Shown: positions 7,965 through 17,874, numbered from the stretch's first letter. The stretch: 64,000 bases of DNA from Microbacterium keratanolyticum (GCF_016907255.1 NZ_JAFBBQ010000001.1:2728001-2792000), one strand, 5' to 3'. Made by a program: numbers and translations. The notes: generated by a model not told the origin, from the sequence alone.

Positions 7965-10900
7965 ATGTTCCAGAAGATTCTTGTGGCCAACCGCGGTGAG
8001 ATCGCGATTCGCGCCTTTCGAGCCGCATTCGAGGTGGGGGCGCGCACTGTCGCGGTCTTCCCTCATGAAGATCGCGGATCAGTCCATCGGCTGAAGGCCG
8101 ATGAGGCGTATGAGATCGGTGAGCGCGGGCATCCGGTCCGCGCCTACCTCGACGTCGACGAAATCATCCGCGTCGCGCTCGAGAGCGGCGCCGACGCGAT
8201 CTACCCCGGGTACGGATTCCTCTCTGAGAACCCGGAACTGGCCGCGAAGGCCGCGGCCGCAGGCATCGTTTTCGTCGGGCCGCCGGCATCAGTGCTGGAG
8301 ATGGCGGGCAACAAGGTCGAGGCCAAGCGCCATGCGATCGAGGCGGGGGTCCCCGTGCTCCGGTCGACAGAGGCATCCGACGACGTCGAAGCGCTCGTCG
8401 CGCAGTCCGCGGAGATCGGCTTCCCGCTCTTCGCGAAGGCGGTCGCCGGTGGCGGCGGGCGAGGGATGCGTCGCGTCGAGAGCGCCGGAGAGCTGGCACC
8501 CGCACTTGCGGAGGCGATGCGCGAGGCGCAGAGCGCATTCGGCGACCCGCGGATGTTCCTGGAACAGGCCGTCATGCGACCGCGCCACATCGAGGTGCAG
8601 ATCCTCGCCGACAAGACCGGTGAGACCGTCCACCTGTTCGAGCGCGACTGCTCCGTGCAGCGTCGTCATCAGAAGGTCGTCGAGATCGCTCCGGCCCCCA
8701 ACCTCGACGACAGCATTCGCCAGGCTCTGCACACCCACGCGATCGCCTTCGCGCGTTCCATCGGATACGAGAACGCCGGAACGGTCGAGTTCCTGCTGGA
8801 GACGGCGGGGGAGCGGACCGGCGAGATCGTCTTCATCGAGATGAACCCGCGCATCCAGGTCGAGCACACCGTCACGGAAGAGATCACCGACGTCGACCTC
8901 GTCCAGACGCAGCTGCGCATCGCGGCTGGCCAGACGCTCGCCGAGCTCGGACTGCAGCAGGAGAACCTGCAGGTGCGCGGAGCGGCTTTGCAGTGCCGCA
9001 TCACCACAGAGGACCCCACGCAGGGTTTCCGCCCCGACACGGGGAAGATCACGACGTACCGCTCGCCTGGTGGCGCCGGCATCCGCCTCGACGGCGGCAC
9101 GGTGCACCAGGGCGCGCAGATCAGCCCGCACTTCGACTCGATGCTGTCGAAGCTGACCTGCCGTGCGCGTGATTTCCCTGCGGCCGTGGCCCGCGCGCGT
9201 CGCGCACTGGCGGAGTTCCGCATCCGCGGGGTCTCCACGAACATTCCCTTCCTGCAGGCGCTGCTCGACGATGAGGCCTTCGTGAACGGCGACATCAGCA
9301 CGTCGTTCATCGACGAGCGACCCGACCTGCTGGTCGGACGGGTCTCGAAGGACCGCGGGACGAAGATCCTCAACTGGCTGGTCGACGTCACGGTCAACAA
9401 GCCGAACGGTGCGCATCCCGGTCACGCGGACCCGAGCACCAAGCTCCCGGCCGTGGATCTCACGGTGGCCCCCGAGCCCGGTTCTCGTCAGCGTCTGCTC
9501 GAGCTCGGACCGGAGGGCTTCGCCCGTGCGCTGCGTGCGCAGTCGGCCGTCGCCGTCACCGACACGACGTTCCGCGACGCGCACCAGTCGCTGCTGGCGA
9601 CCCGCGTGCGCACACGCGACCTCACTGCGGTCGCCCCGCACCTGGCGCGTCTCACCCCGCAGCTGTTGTCGGTCGAGGCGTGGGGCGGAGCGACCTACGA
9701 CGTCGCTCTGCGCTTCCTCGGCGAAGACCCGTGGGAGCGGCTCGACAAGCTGCGCGAGGCCCTTCCGAACGTCGCGATCCAGATGCTGCTGCGCGGGCGC
9801 AACACAGTCGGCTACACCCCGTACCCGACCGCCGTGACGGAGGCCTTCGTGCGCGAGGCCGCGACGAGCGGCGTCGACATCTTCCGCATCTTCGACGCGC
9901 TCAACGACATCTCGCAGATGCGCCCGGCCATCGACGCGGTCCGTGAGACCGGAATCGCGGTCGCTGAGGTCGCCCTCTGCTACACGGGCGATCTGTTGAA
10001 CCCCGCCGAGGATCTGTACACCCTCGACTACTACCTGCGCCTCGCAGAGCAGATCGTCGACTCGGGTGCGCACATCCTCGCGATCAAGGACATGGCCGGT
10101 CTCCTGCGCCCTGCGGCGGCCGCACGACTCGTCACCGCGCTTCGCGAGCGCTTCGACCTGCCCGTGCACCTGCACACGCATGACACTCCGGGCGGACAGC
10201 TCAGCACGCTGCTGGCGGCGACCGCTGCCGGTGTCGATGCGGTGGATGCCGCATCCGCGCCGCTGTCCGGAACGACCAGCCAGCCGTCGCTGTCGTCGCT
10301 GGTCGCCGCCCTCGCGCACACTGACCGCGACACCGGGATCAGCCTCGATGCCGTGTCGGACCTCGAACCCTACTGGGAGGCCGTGCGTCGCCAGTACGCC
10401 CCGTTCGAGTCGGGCCTTCCCGGCCCCACAGGGCGTGTCTACCACCACGAGATCCCGGGTGGTCAACTGTCGAATCTGCGTCAGCAGGCCAAGGCGCTCG
10501 GCCTGGAGAGCGACTTCGAGCTCATCGAGGACATGTACGCCGCGGCCGACCGTATCCTGGGACGCGTTCCGAAGGTGACCCCGTCGTCGAAGGTCGTCGG
10601 CGATCTCGCGCTGCACCTTGCTGCGGTGCGCGCGGATCCCACGGACTTCGAAGCCAACCCTGAGAAGTACGACGTGCCCGACTCAGTCGTCGGATTCATG
10701 GCCGGTGAACTCGGAGAGCTGCCCGGCGGGTGGCCGGAGCCCTTCCGCAGCAAGGTGCTCGCGGGCCGCGCGAAGCCGGCCGGTGTCACGCCCCTCTCGG
10801 CCGCCGAGGAGGACGCCCTCGCCGGCGACAGCGCGACACGCCGTCAGGCACTCAACACACTGCTGTTCCCTGCGCCGACCGATGAGTTCCGCCGCGTGCG

Positions 10901-11372
10901 CGCGCAGTATGGCGACCTCTCCGTCCTCGACACCTCCGACTACCTGTACGGCCTCATGGCCGGACAGGAGCACCTCATCGAGATCGACCGCGGTGTGCGA
11001 CTCTACGTCGGACTCGAGGCGATCGGCGACGCAGATGACAAGGGCATGCGCACCGTCATGACCACGCTCAATGGGCAGTTGCGCCCCGTCTTCGTGCGTG
11101 ACCGTTCGATCAGCGTGAATGTGCACGAGGTCGAGAAGGCGGATACGACGAAGCCGGGACAGGTCGCCGCGCCGTTCTCGGGAGTCGTGACGCTGAAGGC
11201 CGCCGTGGGCGACACCGTGCGCGCGAGCGAGCCCATCGCGTCGATCGAGGCGATGAAGATGGAGGCGGCGATCACCGCACCCGTCGACGGCGTCATCGAG
11301 CGACTCGCGATCGGTGAGACGCAGCAGGTCGAGGCGGGCGATCTTTTGCTCGTCATCCGCCCGGCGCACTAA
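7965..11372 (+). CDS. pyc: Pyruvate carboxylase
   Basis: 1135 residues, the full length of a single-chain enzyme. It makes oxaloacetate from pyruvate, bicarbonate and ATP, refilling the TCA cycle. The N-terminal biotin carboxylase domain (about 1-450) starts ILVANRGEIAIRAF and has the ATP-grasp glycine loop GGGGRGMR; the carboxyltransferase domain (about 530-800) begins DTTFRDAHQSLLATR; the C-terminal biotin domain carries EAMKME with biotinyl Lys1098. ATG 7965 follows GAGG by 5 nt and gives the family's usual start (MFQKILVANRG); GTG 7959 overlaps that RBS and is less likely. It is monocistronic, flanked by two ParA-like ATPase genes. Confidence 0.97.
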   Translation: MFQKILVANRGEIAIRAFRAAFEVGARTVAVFPHEDRGSVHRLKADEAYEIGERGHPVRAYLDVDEIIRVALESGADAIYPGYGFLSENPELAAKAAAAGIVFVGPPASVLEMAGNKVEAKRHAIEAGVPVLRSTEASDDVEALVAQSAEIGFPLFAKAVAGGGGRGMRRVESAGELAPALAEAMREAQSAFGDPRMFLEQAVMRPRHIEVQILADKTGETVHLFERDCSVQRRHQKVVEIAPAPNLDDSIRQALHTHAIAFARSIGYENAGTVEFLLETAGERTGEIVFIEMNPRIQVEHTVTEEITDVDLVQTQLRIAAGQTLAELGLQQENLQVRGAALQCRITTEDPTQGFRPDTGKITTYRSPGGAGIRLDGGTVHQGAQISPHFDSMLSKLTCRARDFPAAVARARRALAEFRIRGVSTNIPFLQALLDDEAFVNGDISTSFIDERPDLLVGRVSKDRGTKILNWLVDVTVNKPNGAHPGHADPSTKLPAVDLTVAPEPGSRQRLLELGPEGFARALRAQSAVAVTDTTFRDAHQSLLATRVRTRDLTAVAPHLARLTPQLLSVEAWGGATYDVALRFLGEDPWERLDKLREALPNVAIQMLLRGRNTVGYTPYPTAVTEAFVREAATSGVDIFRIFDALNDISQMRPAIDAVRETGIAVAEVALCYTGDLLNPAEDLYTLDYYLRLAEQIVDSGAHILAIKDMAGLLRPAAAARLVTALRERFDLPVHLHTHDTPGGQLSTLLAATAAGVDAVDAASAPLSGTTSQPSLSSLVAALAHTDRDTGISLDAVSDLEPYWEAVRRQYAPFESGLPGPTGRVYHHEIPGGQLSNLRQQAKALGLESDFELIEDMYAAADRILGRVPKVTPSSKVVGDLALHLAAVRADPTDFEANPEKYDVPDSVVGFMAGELGELPGGWPEPFRSKVLAGRAKPAGVTPLSAAEEDALAGDSATRRQALNTLLFPAPTDEFRRVRAQYGDLSVLDTSDYLYGLMAGQEHLIEIDRGVRLYVGLEAIGDADDKGMRTVMTTLNGQLRPVFVRDRSISVNVHEVEKADTTKPGQVAAPFSGVVTLKAAVGDTVRASEPIASIEAMKMEAAITAPVDGVIERLAIGETQQVEAGDLLLVIRPAH

Positions 11373-11376
11373 CCTT

Positions 11377-11401
11377 GCTTGGGCGAGTAGCTCGCCCAAG
11401 C
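11377..11401 (+). terminator. Stem-loop between pyc and the MinD-like gene
   Basis: A perfect 11-bp stem GCTTGGGCGAG/CTCGCCCAAGC with a TAG loop begins 5 nt after the pyc stop and ends just before the GGGAG ribosome-binding site of the next gene. It may terminate or attenuate pyc transcription. There is no U-tract. Confidence 0.5.
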
Positions 11402-11414
11402 TGGGAGTGACACC

Positions 11415-13130
11415 ATGACCGTAGATCGCAAGAACTCGCGAAACGACGACGAGGAAGAGTCGCTCGGCGTCCTTGAAGACGCCGGGAACGTCGACACGAC
11501 GGCGATCGGAATCCTCGGGGGCGCCACTGCTCAGGTGAGCGTGGCGCTCCCCGTGGAAGACGAAGACGACCTCGCCGACGACGACGTCGTCGCTGACGAC
11601 GCATACGACGAGCTCATCCTCGAACAAGACCCCGCAGACCTCGTGAATCTCGGCGATGATGCTGTCGGTCGCATCCACGAGGCATCCGAGGTCGCCGACA
11701 TCGTGATCGAGATCCCCGCGGACGCGGAGCTGCCGGCCGAGCCCGAGCCCGTGGTCGAGGGCGTCATCGAAGAAGCGCACGACGAGTCAGACGCAGACGC
11801 AGACGCAGACGCCGGCGAGGCCGAGACCATCGAAGACGCTGTGGTGCTCGACGAGCACACGGAAGGCGAGGCCGACGACGCAGGCGAGACGGCGGCCGCT
11901 GCGGAAGCCGATGCCATCGACGCCGAGCAGTCCGACGATCTCGAGGATGCTCCCGCAGAAGCGGCCGCTGTCGGCGATCCGGTCGAAGAGGCCGTGGATG
12001 AGGCGACTGCTCCCGACCCGACCCCTGACGCATCGGCGATCGCCAAGGCTCCCCGTCGTCCGGCGGCGCCATCGACACTGAAGGTGGTACCCGTGCCGAG
12101 CGAGACCCCCCGCGCCGCTGCCGACTCCGTCCGCGCGGCGGACGTCCCACCCGCGGCGAAGCGCCTCGACGACCTCGGCGAGCAGAACCGTGAGAGCGCG
12201 GATCTGCTGACCGCAGACCGTCTGCTCGACCCGCATCGGGTCACCAAGCCGGAGCCGCAGGGTGCCTGGAGCCACTTCGTCTACACGGTCTCGGGCCGCC
12301 GCATCAACCTCGGCGATGGCAAGCGCGCCCGCGCGCAGAAGGAACTCACGGCGCGGATCGCCGCACCCCTCGCAGGCGGCGCCCGCTTCGTGCCGGTGCT
12401 CTCACGCAAGGGCGGTGTCGGCAAGACGACGATCACTGCACTGCTGGGGATGGCGCTGGCGGACGCGCGCGACGACCGCGTCATCGCGGTCGACGCGAAT
12501 CCCGACCGCGGCACTCTGGCGGAGCGCATCGCTCGTCCGAACGGCAAGACCGTGCGTGACCTCGTGCGCATTCATGACGACGTCAAGGGCTACCACGACA
12601 TCTCCGCGATCGTGTCGCGCGATGCCACCCGTCTCGACGTGCTGGCCTCCGACACAGACCCGCGCGTCTCCGAGGCGTTCAACGACGAGGACTATGAGAA
12701 CGTCGCTTCGGTCGCCGCGCACTACTACTCGCTCGTGCTCACCGACACCGGGACCGGAATCGTCCACTCGGTCATGGGAGCCACGCTCGACCACGCCGAC
12801 CACCTCGTGATCGTGGCAGGTCTCAGCATCGATGAGGCGCGTCTGGCATCCGAGACGTTGACCTGGCTCGAGAGCAACGGCTACGCCGAGAAGGCACGCG
12901 AAGCGATCGTGGTGCTCAACCAGTCGACGCCGGGAGCGCCGCTCGTGCGTCTGGATGAGCTGGAAGCGCACTTCGGCACCCGCGTCCGACACGTGCTGCG
13001 GATGCCCTATGACGCGCAGATTGCGTCGGGCAGCGCCATCACGTTCGCGAACCTGCAGCCGGAGACCCGCGTCGCGGCTCGCCAGCTGGCCGCGCTCGTC
13101 GTCGAGAACCTTCGCTCGCGGGCGGCCTGA
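11415..13130 (+). CDS. MinD/ParA-like ATPase with long acidic disordered N-terminus
   Basis: 571 residues. The first roughly 270 are low-complexity and strongly acidic (D/E/A rich, including a (DA)n run encoded by a hexamer repeat), then a linker rich in Pro/Ala. The C-terminal half is a P-loop ATPase: [16 protein letters not shown] near residues 328-343 with the signature lysine, [17 protein letters not shown] (Walker A') and [12 protein letters not shown]. This architecture resembles the actinobacterial MinD-like ATPases tied to chromosome or secretion-complex positioning, but no partner is evident. ATG 11415 has GGGAG upstream. The stop overlaps the peptide deformylase ATG by one base, so the two are translationally coupled. 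Function unknown. Confidence 0.85.
   Translation: MTVDRKNSRNDDEEESLGVLEDAGNVDTTAIGILGGATAQVSVALPVEDEDDLADDDVVADDAYDELILEQDPADLVNLGDDAVGRIHEASEVADIVIEIPADAELPAEPEPVVEGVIEEAHDESDADADADAGEAETIEDAVVLDEHTEGEADDAGETAAAAEADAIDAEQSDDLEDAPAEAAAVGDPVEEAVDEATAPDPTPDASAIAKAPRRPAAPSTLKVVPVPSETPRAAADSVRAADVPPAAKRLDDLGEQNRESADLLTADRLLDPHRVTKPEPQGAWSHFVYTVSGRRINLGDGKRARAQKELTARIAAPLAGGARFVPVLSRKGGVGKTTITALLGMALADARDDRVIAVDANPDRGTLAERIARPNGKTVRDLVRIHDDVKGYHDISAIVSRDATRLDVLASDTDPRVSEAFNDEDYENVASVAAHYYSLVLTDTGTGIVHSVMGATLDHADHLVIVAGLSIDEARLASETLTWLESNGYAEKAREAIVVLNQSTPGAPLVRLDELEAHFGTRVRHVLRMPYDAQIASGSAITFANLQPETRVAARQLAALVVENLRSRAA
11789..11812 (+). repeat. Hexamer tandem repeat AGACGC x4
   Basis: Four exact copies encode an alternating Asp-Ala run in the acidic N-terminus of the MinD-like ATPase. 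Such in-frame repeats can vary in copy number without breaking the reading frame. Confidence 0.8.
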
Positions 13131-13621
13131 TGACCGTTCGCGAGATCCGTGTCTTCGGCGATCCCGTTCTGCGCACGGTGTGCGCGCCCATCGAGACGAT
13201 CGATGACGGCGTGCGCGCGCTCGTGGACGACCTCATCGACTCCGTAAAGGTGCCGGGACGGGCGGGAGTCGCCGCCCCTCAGATCGGCGTCGCGCTGCGC
13301 GCATTCAGCTACAACATCGATGGCGACATCGGATACGTGCTCAATCCGGTCCTCACCGAGGTTCGCGGTGACCCTGTGCCGACGGGGGAGGGCTGCCTCT
13401 CGGTGCCCGGGCTGTGGCACGACGCGCTTCGTCACCCGTGGGCACGCGTCGAAGGCATCGACCTCGACGGAAATCCGGTGGTGATCGAGGGCGAAGGGCT
13501 CATGGCGCAGGCTCTGCAGCATGAGACCGATCACCTCGACGGCAAGGTCTATCTCTCGCGGCTCGCTCCCGAGACGCGACGCGTCGCGATGCGACAGGTG
13601 CGCGAGAGCGATTGGTTCTGA
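13130..13621 (+). CDS. def: Peptide deformylase
   Basis: 163 residues. This metalloenzyme removes the N-formyl group from nascent proteins in the cytoplasm. All three family motifs are present: AGVAAPQIG (45-53), EGCLSVPG (87-94, metal ligand C89) and QHETDHLDG (130-138, ligands H131/H135 and catalytic E132). The ATG overlaps the previous stop as TGATGA, which couples it to the MinD-like ATPase gene. A strong intrinsic hairpin at 13659-13688 ends the transcript. There is no fmt gene next to it; other deformylase paralogues may exist elsewhere in the genome. Confidence 0.96.
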   Translation: MTVREIRVFGDPVLRTVCAPIETIDDGVRALVDDLIDSVKVPGRAGVAAPQIGVALRAFSYNIDGDIGYVLNPVLTEVRGDPVPTGEGCLSVPGLWHDALRHPWARVEGIDLDGNPVVIEGEGLMAQALQHETDHLDGKVYLSRLAPETRRVAMRQVRESDWF

Positions 13622-13658
13622 CGCCACGCACCGAGTCGGATGACGCATCTGAACAAGG

Positions 13659-13688
13659 AAAGGGCCCCCGCTCCTGCGGGGGCCCTTT
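13659..13688. terminator. Terminator between def and fadD-like gene
   Basis: A perfect 12-bp stem AAAGGGCCCCCG/CGGGGGCCCTTT with a CTCCTG loop lies between convergent genes. A- and T-rich flanks allow it to work in both directions. Confidence 0.85.
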
Positions 13689-13700
13689 CTTCGTCGCTGC

Positions 13701-15530
13701 TCAGCCGAGCGGCACCGTGGTGGTGGAGGTCGGCTCGCTGTAGATCTTCTGGATCTCGTCATCGAAGTCGGCCATGATGACATTTCGCTTGATCGACATC
13801 TTCGGCGTGAGGTGTCCGCTGGCCTCGGTCCATTCCAGGGGAAGGATCGTGAACTTGCGGATCGACTCGGCGCGCGAGACGTGGCTGTTGGCCGCATCGA
13901 CGGCGCGCTGGACCTCCGCGCGCACGGCGTCGTTCTTCGCGGCATCGGCGAGCGACATGTCGGCGGGGAGCCCGTTGTTGGCGAGCCAGGTCGGCAGCAT
14001 CTCGCTGTCGAGCGTGACGAGCGCGGAGATGAAGGGGCGCTGGTCGCCGACGACCACGACCTGACCGACGATCGGGTTCGAGCGGATGGGGTCTTCGAGC
14101 GCGGCGGGGGCGACATTCTTTCCGCCGGCTGTGACGAGGATCTCCTTCTTGCGGCCCGTGATCGTCAGGAAGCCTTCTGCATCGAACGATCCGATGTCGC
14201 CCGTCCGGAACCAGCCGCCCTCGCTGAACGCCTCTGCGGTCGCCTCAGGGTTGTTCCAGTACTCCTTGAAGACGTTGATGCCGCGCACCTCGATCTCGCC
14301 GTCGTCGCCCAGGCGGACGCCGACACCGGGAAGCGCAGGACCGACCGTGCCGATCTTCGACTTGTCGGCGAGGTTCACCGTGGCGGGAGCGGTCGTCTCG
14401 GTGAGTCCGTAGCCCTCCAGGATCACGACGCCGAGGCTGTGGAAGAAGTGCCCCAGTCGCGAGCCCAGGGGAGCGGAACCGGAGACGGCGTACACGACGT
14501 TGCCGCCCATCGCGGTGCGCAGCTTGCTGTAGACGAGCTTGTCGAAGAGCGCGAACTTGATCTTCAGGCCCAGAGGAATCTTCTTGCCCTCTTCGAGGAG
14601 GCGCGAGTGCTCGACCGCGGCCGCTGCGGCAGCGCGGAAGATCTTGCCCTTGCCGCCGGCCTCTGCCTTCTGCTCGGCCGAGTTGTAGACCTTCTCGAAG
14701 ACACGCGGGACGGCGAGGAGGAAGGTCGGCTTGAACGACCCGAGCGCGGGCAGCAGCTGCTTCGTGTCGGGCTGGTGGCCGGTGCGCACGCCCGAGTGCA
14801 CCGCGAGGATCGAGATGAAGCGAGCGAACACGTGCGCGGTTGTGATGAACAGCAACGTGGAGGCCCCAGGCATCGAGACGACGGCATCGAGCGACTTCGC
14901 GGAGTTGCGCGACAGCTCGACGAAGTTCGAGTGCGTGAGGACGCAGCCCTTGGGGCGCCCGGTGGAGCCGGACGTGTAGATCAGGGTGGCGAGATCGTCG
15001 CCACGAGCGATGTTGCGACGCCGTTCGATCTCGGCGTCCTCGACGTCGGCGCCCTGTGCAGTGAGGGTGTCGATCATGCCGAGGTGCATCTGCCAGATGT
15101 CGCGGACGAGCGGGAGTTCGCTGCGCACCTCATCGACGCGGGCGAAATGCTCGGGCGACTCGAGGATGAGTCCGGTCGCACCGGAGTCCTCCATGATCCA
15201 CTGGATCTGCGACGGAGAGCTGGTCTCGTAGATCGGCACCATCACGGCGCCGGCATAGAACAGCGCGAAGTCGATGAGGGTCCACTCGTATGTCGTGCGC
15301 GCGATGAAGCCGACCTTCTCGCCCGGCTGGACTCCTGCGGCGACGAAGCCCTTGGCGAGTGCGACGACAGCAGCCTGGAACTCGGCCGCGGTGATGTCGC
15401 GCCAGCCCTCGCCCTCGGGGACAGAGAAGAGCGCCAGATTCGGCGTCTTCTGAACACGTTGGACCAGCAGATCCGTGATGTTCGCTTCGGGATCAGCAGG
15501 GACGATCGCAGGGACTTCGAACTGGATCAC
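13701..15530 (-). CDS. Long-chain fatty-acid-CoA ligase / AMP-forming synthetase (FadD15-like)
   Basis: 609 residues. It activates fatty acids to acyl-CoA through an acyl-adenylate. The ATP/AMP P-loop reads TLIYTSGSTGRPKGCVLTHSN, the A5-type motif is EGYGLTET, the aspartate motif is WFRTGDIG and the C-terminal hinge is ITGRKKEILVTAGGKN. GTG 15530 follows AAGGAG by 5 nt and gives the usual N-terminus; the longer frame to 15833 overlaps the divergent acyltransferase gene and is not used. Size and the location near aroG and pknL match mycobacterial fadD15. It may supply acyl-CoA to the neighbouring acyltransferase (inference). Confidence 0.93.
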   Translation of the reverse strand: MIQFEVPAIVPADPEANITDLLVQRVQKTPNLALFSVPEGEGWRDITAAEFQAAVVALAKGFVAAGVQPGEKVGFIARTTYEWTLIDFALFYAGAVMVPIYETSSPSQIQWIMEDSGATGLILESPEHFARVDEVRSELPLVRDIWQMHLGMIDTLTAQGADVEDAEIERRRNIARGDDLATLIYTSGSTGRPKGCVLTHSNFVELSRNSAKSLDAVVSMPGASTLLFITTAHVFARFISILAVHSGVRTGHQPDTKQLLPALGSFKPTFLLAVPRVFEKVYNSAEQKAEAGGKGKIFRAAAAAAVEHSRLLEEGKKIPLGLKIKFALFDKLVYSKLRTAMGGNVVYAVSGSAPLGSRLGHFFHSLGVVILEGYGLTETTAPATVNLADKSKIGTVGPALPGVGVRLGDDGEIEVRGINVFKEYWNNPEATAEAFSEGGWFRTGDIGSFDAEGFLTITGRKKEILVTAGGKNVAPAALEDPIRSNPIVGQVVVVGDQRPFISALVTLDSEMLPTWLANNGLPADMSLADAAKNDAVRAEVQRAVDAANSHVSRAESIRKFTILPLEWTEASGHLTPKMSIKRNVIMADFDDEIQKIYSEPTSTTTVPLG

Positions 15531-15697
15531 GGCAACTCCTTCGGTACCGGACGGGGTACGGGCTTTTCCCGAGTCTAGGGCAACGCACCCCGCTGTCGGG
15601 GGGATTTTGATGGGATTCAGTTGCAATATTCTTGACACTGAGTCGCACGGCCCGGCATGTCGTGGTTGACGGTCTCGTCGTGCGTGCACCCCGGCGA

Positions 15698-15703
15698 TAG
15701 ACT
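15698..15703 (+). promoter_or_regulatory. -10 element for leaderless acyltransferase gene
   Basis: TAGACT, then 7 nt, then ATG 15711. There is no Shine-Dalgarno sequence in the interval. Confidence 0.5.
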
Positions 15704-15710
15704 GCACTCG

Positions 15711-16409
15711 ATGTTCTACTGGCTGATGAAGAATGTGGCGATCGGCCCCTGGGTGAAGGGGATCTTCCGTCCATGGATCGTCGGGCGTGCCAACGTTCCG
15801 ACCACCGGGGCGGCCATTCTCGCGAGCAATCACCTCTCCTTCGCCGACTCCATCTTCCTGCCGCTCATGCTCGATCGGCCGATGGCCTTCCTCGCCAAGA
15901 GTGACTACTTCACAGGTCGCGGCATCAAGGGGTGGGCGACCAAGGTGTTCATGAAGGGCACCGGTCAGCTTCCGATCGACCGCTCCGGCGGCAAGGCCTC
16001 CGAGGCGTCGCTGAACACCGGGCTCCAGGTCTTGGGCCGTGGCGAGCTTCTCGGCATCTATCCCGAGGGCACCCGCAGCCCTGACGGCAAGCTGTATCGC
16101 GGACGCACGGGCATCGCCCGCATGGCTCTGGAGGCCAAGGTCCCGGTGATTCCGGTGGTGATGGTCGACACGGACCGCGCAATGCCGATCGGACGCAAGG
16201 TCCCGCGCATCGTGCGTGTCGGAATGGTCATCGGCGAGCCGCTCGACTTCTCGCGATACGACGGGATGGAGAACGATCGCTACATCCTGCGCTCGGTCAC
16301 GGACGAGATCATGGTCGCCCTCCAGCGACTCGGGGAGCAGACCTACGAAGACGTCTACGCCTCGACGGTCAAAGACCGCCGTCCCGGCGCCGTCACAGAG
16401 GCCCGCTGA
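15711..16409 (+). CDS. 1-acyl-sn-glycerol-3-phosphate acyltransferase family protein (PlsC-like)
   Basis: 232 residues. The enzyme family transfers an acyl group to lysophosphatidate in the membrane during phospholipid synthesis. Motif I is N40-H-L-S-F-A-D46 (the HX4D catalytic motif), motif III is YPEGTRSPDG near 119-128, and a hydrophobic pro-rich motif IPVVMVDT follows. ATG 15711 gives a family-typical N-terminus and lies 7 nt after a TAGACT element, while the upstream in-frame ATG at 15657 does not. It is divergent from the acyl-CoA ligase and precedes aroG. Mycobacteria have a comparable acyltransferase in the same neighbourhood. Confidence 0.92.
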   Translation: MFYWLMKNVAIGPWVKGIFRPWIVGRANVPTTGAAILASNHLSFADSIFLPLMLDRPMAFLAKSDYFTGRGIKGWATKVFMKGTGQLPIDRSGGKASEASLNTGLQVLGRGELLGIYPEGTRSPDGKLYRGRTGIARMALEAKVPVIPVVMVDTDRAMPIGRKVPRIVRVGMVIGEPLDFSRYDGMENDRYILRSVTDEIMVALQRLGEQTYEDVYASTVKDRRPGAVTEAR

Positions 16410-16435
16410 CGCATCCGAGGCCTCTCCCGGCGGGC

Positions 16436-16441
16436 TAGGAT
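16436..16441 (+). promoter_or_regulatory. -10 element for leaderless DAHP synthase gene
   Basis: TAGGAT followed by 6 nt and ATG 16448. There is no RBS, so the transcript would start at or near the A of the start codon. Confidence 0.5.
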
Positions 16442-16447
16442 TACCGC

Positions 16448-17782
16448 ATGCCTTCCCTTTCCGACCTTGATGCGTGGCGCTCGCTTCCCATCAAGCAGCA
16501 GCCCCAGTGGCCCGACGCCGAGCGAGTCGCGGCCGTCTCCGCACAGCTCTCGGTGATGCCTCCGCTCGTTTTCGCGGGCGAGGTCGACAACCTGCGTGAG
16601 CGTCTCGCACGCGCCGCTTCGGGGCAGGCCTTCCTGCTTCAGGGCGGCGACTGCGCGGAGACGTTCGCCGGTGCGACCGCCGACCAGATCCGCAACCGCA
16701 TCAAGACGGTGCTGCAGATGGCTGTCGTGCTCACCTATGGCGCGTCGATGCCGGTCGTGAAGATGGGACGCATGGCGGGCCAGTTCGCCAAGCCGCGCTC
16801 CAGCGACACCGAGACGCGCGGCGAGGTCACTCTTCCCGCCTACCGCGGCGACATCGTCAACGGCTACGACTTCACTGAGGCTTCGCGCACGGCAGACCCG
16901 GGCCGTCTGCTCCAGGGCTACCACACCGCATCCTCGACGCTGAACCTGATCCGGGCCTTCACGCAGGGTGGCTTCGCCGACCTGCGCGAGGTGCACTCCT
17001 GGAACAAGGGCTTCGCGCAGAACCCGGCGAATCAGCGCTACGAGCGCATGGCCGCGGAGATCGATCGTGCGATCAAGTTCATGGAGGCCGCCGGCGCGGA
17101 CTTCGACGAGCTCAAGCGCGTCGAGTTCTTCACGGGCCACGAGGGCCTGCTGATGGACTACGAGCGCCCGATGACGCGCATCGACTCGCGCACGGACACC
17201 CCGTACAACACCTCGGCCCACTTCCTGTGGATCGGGGAGCGCACGCGTGAGCTCGATGGCGCACACGTCGACTACTTCTCGAAGATCCGCAACCCGATCG
17301 GCGTGAAGCTCGGACCGACCACAACGCCCGAGACGGCACTGGCGCTCATCGACAAGCTCGACCCGAACCGCGAGCCCGGACGCCTGACGTTCATCACGCG
17401 GATGGGGGCCGACAAGATCCGCGACGCACTGCCGCCGCTGCTCGAGGCCGTAAAGGACTCGGGTGCGACGCCGCTGTGGGTCACCGACCCGATGCACGGC
17501 AACGGCATCACCACGCCGACGGGCTACAAGACGCGACGCTTCGACGATGTCGTGCACGAGGTGCGCGGCTTCTTCGAGGCGCACCGTGCGGTCGGCACGT
17601 TCCCGGGCGGCATCCACGTCGAGCTCACCGGCGATGACGTCACCGAGTGCCTGGGCGGTTCCGAGCAGATCGACGAGGCAGCCCTCGCGACCCGCTACGA
17701 GTCGCTCTGCGATCCGCGCCTGAACCACATGCAGAGCCTGGAGCTCGCCTTCCTCGTCGCGGAAGAGCTCGAGAAGCGCTGA
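16448..17782 (+). CDS. aroG: 3-deoxy-7-phosphoheptulonate synthase, class II
   Basis: 444 residues, close to the roughly 460 of the mycobacterial class II enzyme. It condenses phosphoenolpyruvate and erythrose 4-phosphate to DAHP, the first step of the shikimate pathway. Visible class II signatures are LLQGGDCAETF (metal ligand C69), NRIKTVLQMAVVLTYGASMPVVKMGRMAGQ and GVKLGPTT. It lies between the acyltransferase and the PASTA kinase, the same order as the aroG-pknL region of mycobacteria. In relatives this enzyme pairs with chorismate mutase and is feedback-regulated by aromatic amino acids; no mutase gene is in the window. Confidence 0.97.
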   Translation: MPSLSDLDAWRSLPIKQQPQWPDAERVAAVSAQLSVMPPLVFAGEVDNLRERLARAASGQAFLLQGGDCAETFAGATADQIRNRIKTVLQMAVVLTYGASMPVVKMGRMAGQFAKPRSSDTETRGEVTLPAYRGDIVNGYDFTEASRTADPGRLLQGYHTASSTLNLIRAFTQGGFADLREVHSWNKGFAQNPANQRYERMAAEIDRAIKFMEAAGADFDELKRVEFFTGHEGLLMDYERPMTRIDSRTDTPYNTSAHFLWIGERTRELDGAHVDYFSKIRNPIGVKLGPTTTPETALALIDKLDPNREPGRLTFITRMGADKIRDALPPLLEAVKDSGATPLWVTDPMHGNGITTPTGYKTRRFDDVVHEVRGFFEAHRAVGTFPGGIHVELTGDDVTECLGGSEQIDEAALATRYESLCDPRLNHMQSLELAFLVAEELEKR

Positions 17783-17802
17783 GTCACATGGCCTGACAAC
17801 GT

Positions 17803-17832
17803 GAATGCCCTCCCCGATCGGGGAGGGCATTC
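17803..17832. terminator. Bidirectional terminator between aroG and the PASTA kinase
   Basis: A perfect 13-bp stem GAATGCCCTCCCC/GGGGAGGGCATTC with a GATC loop lies between convergent genes. Confidence 0.8.
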
Positions 17833-17874
17833 GTCGTTCGTGGGGATGCGCGAGGCGCGAGCGGACGGTTCGCG

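Noticed and set aside
7869..8066. N-terminal extension of the ParA ATPase
   Set aside because: The extension overlaps the pyc start and lies before the conserved first strand of the ATPase; internal GTG codons fit better.
8289..10616. A 775-codon minus-strand frame inside pyc
   Set aside because: Antisense shadow of the carboxylase; no RBS, no domain, and biased amino-acid composition.
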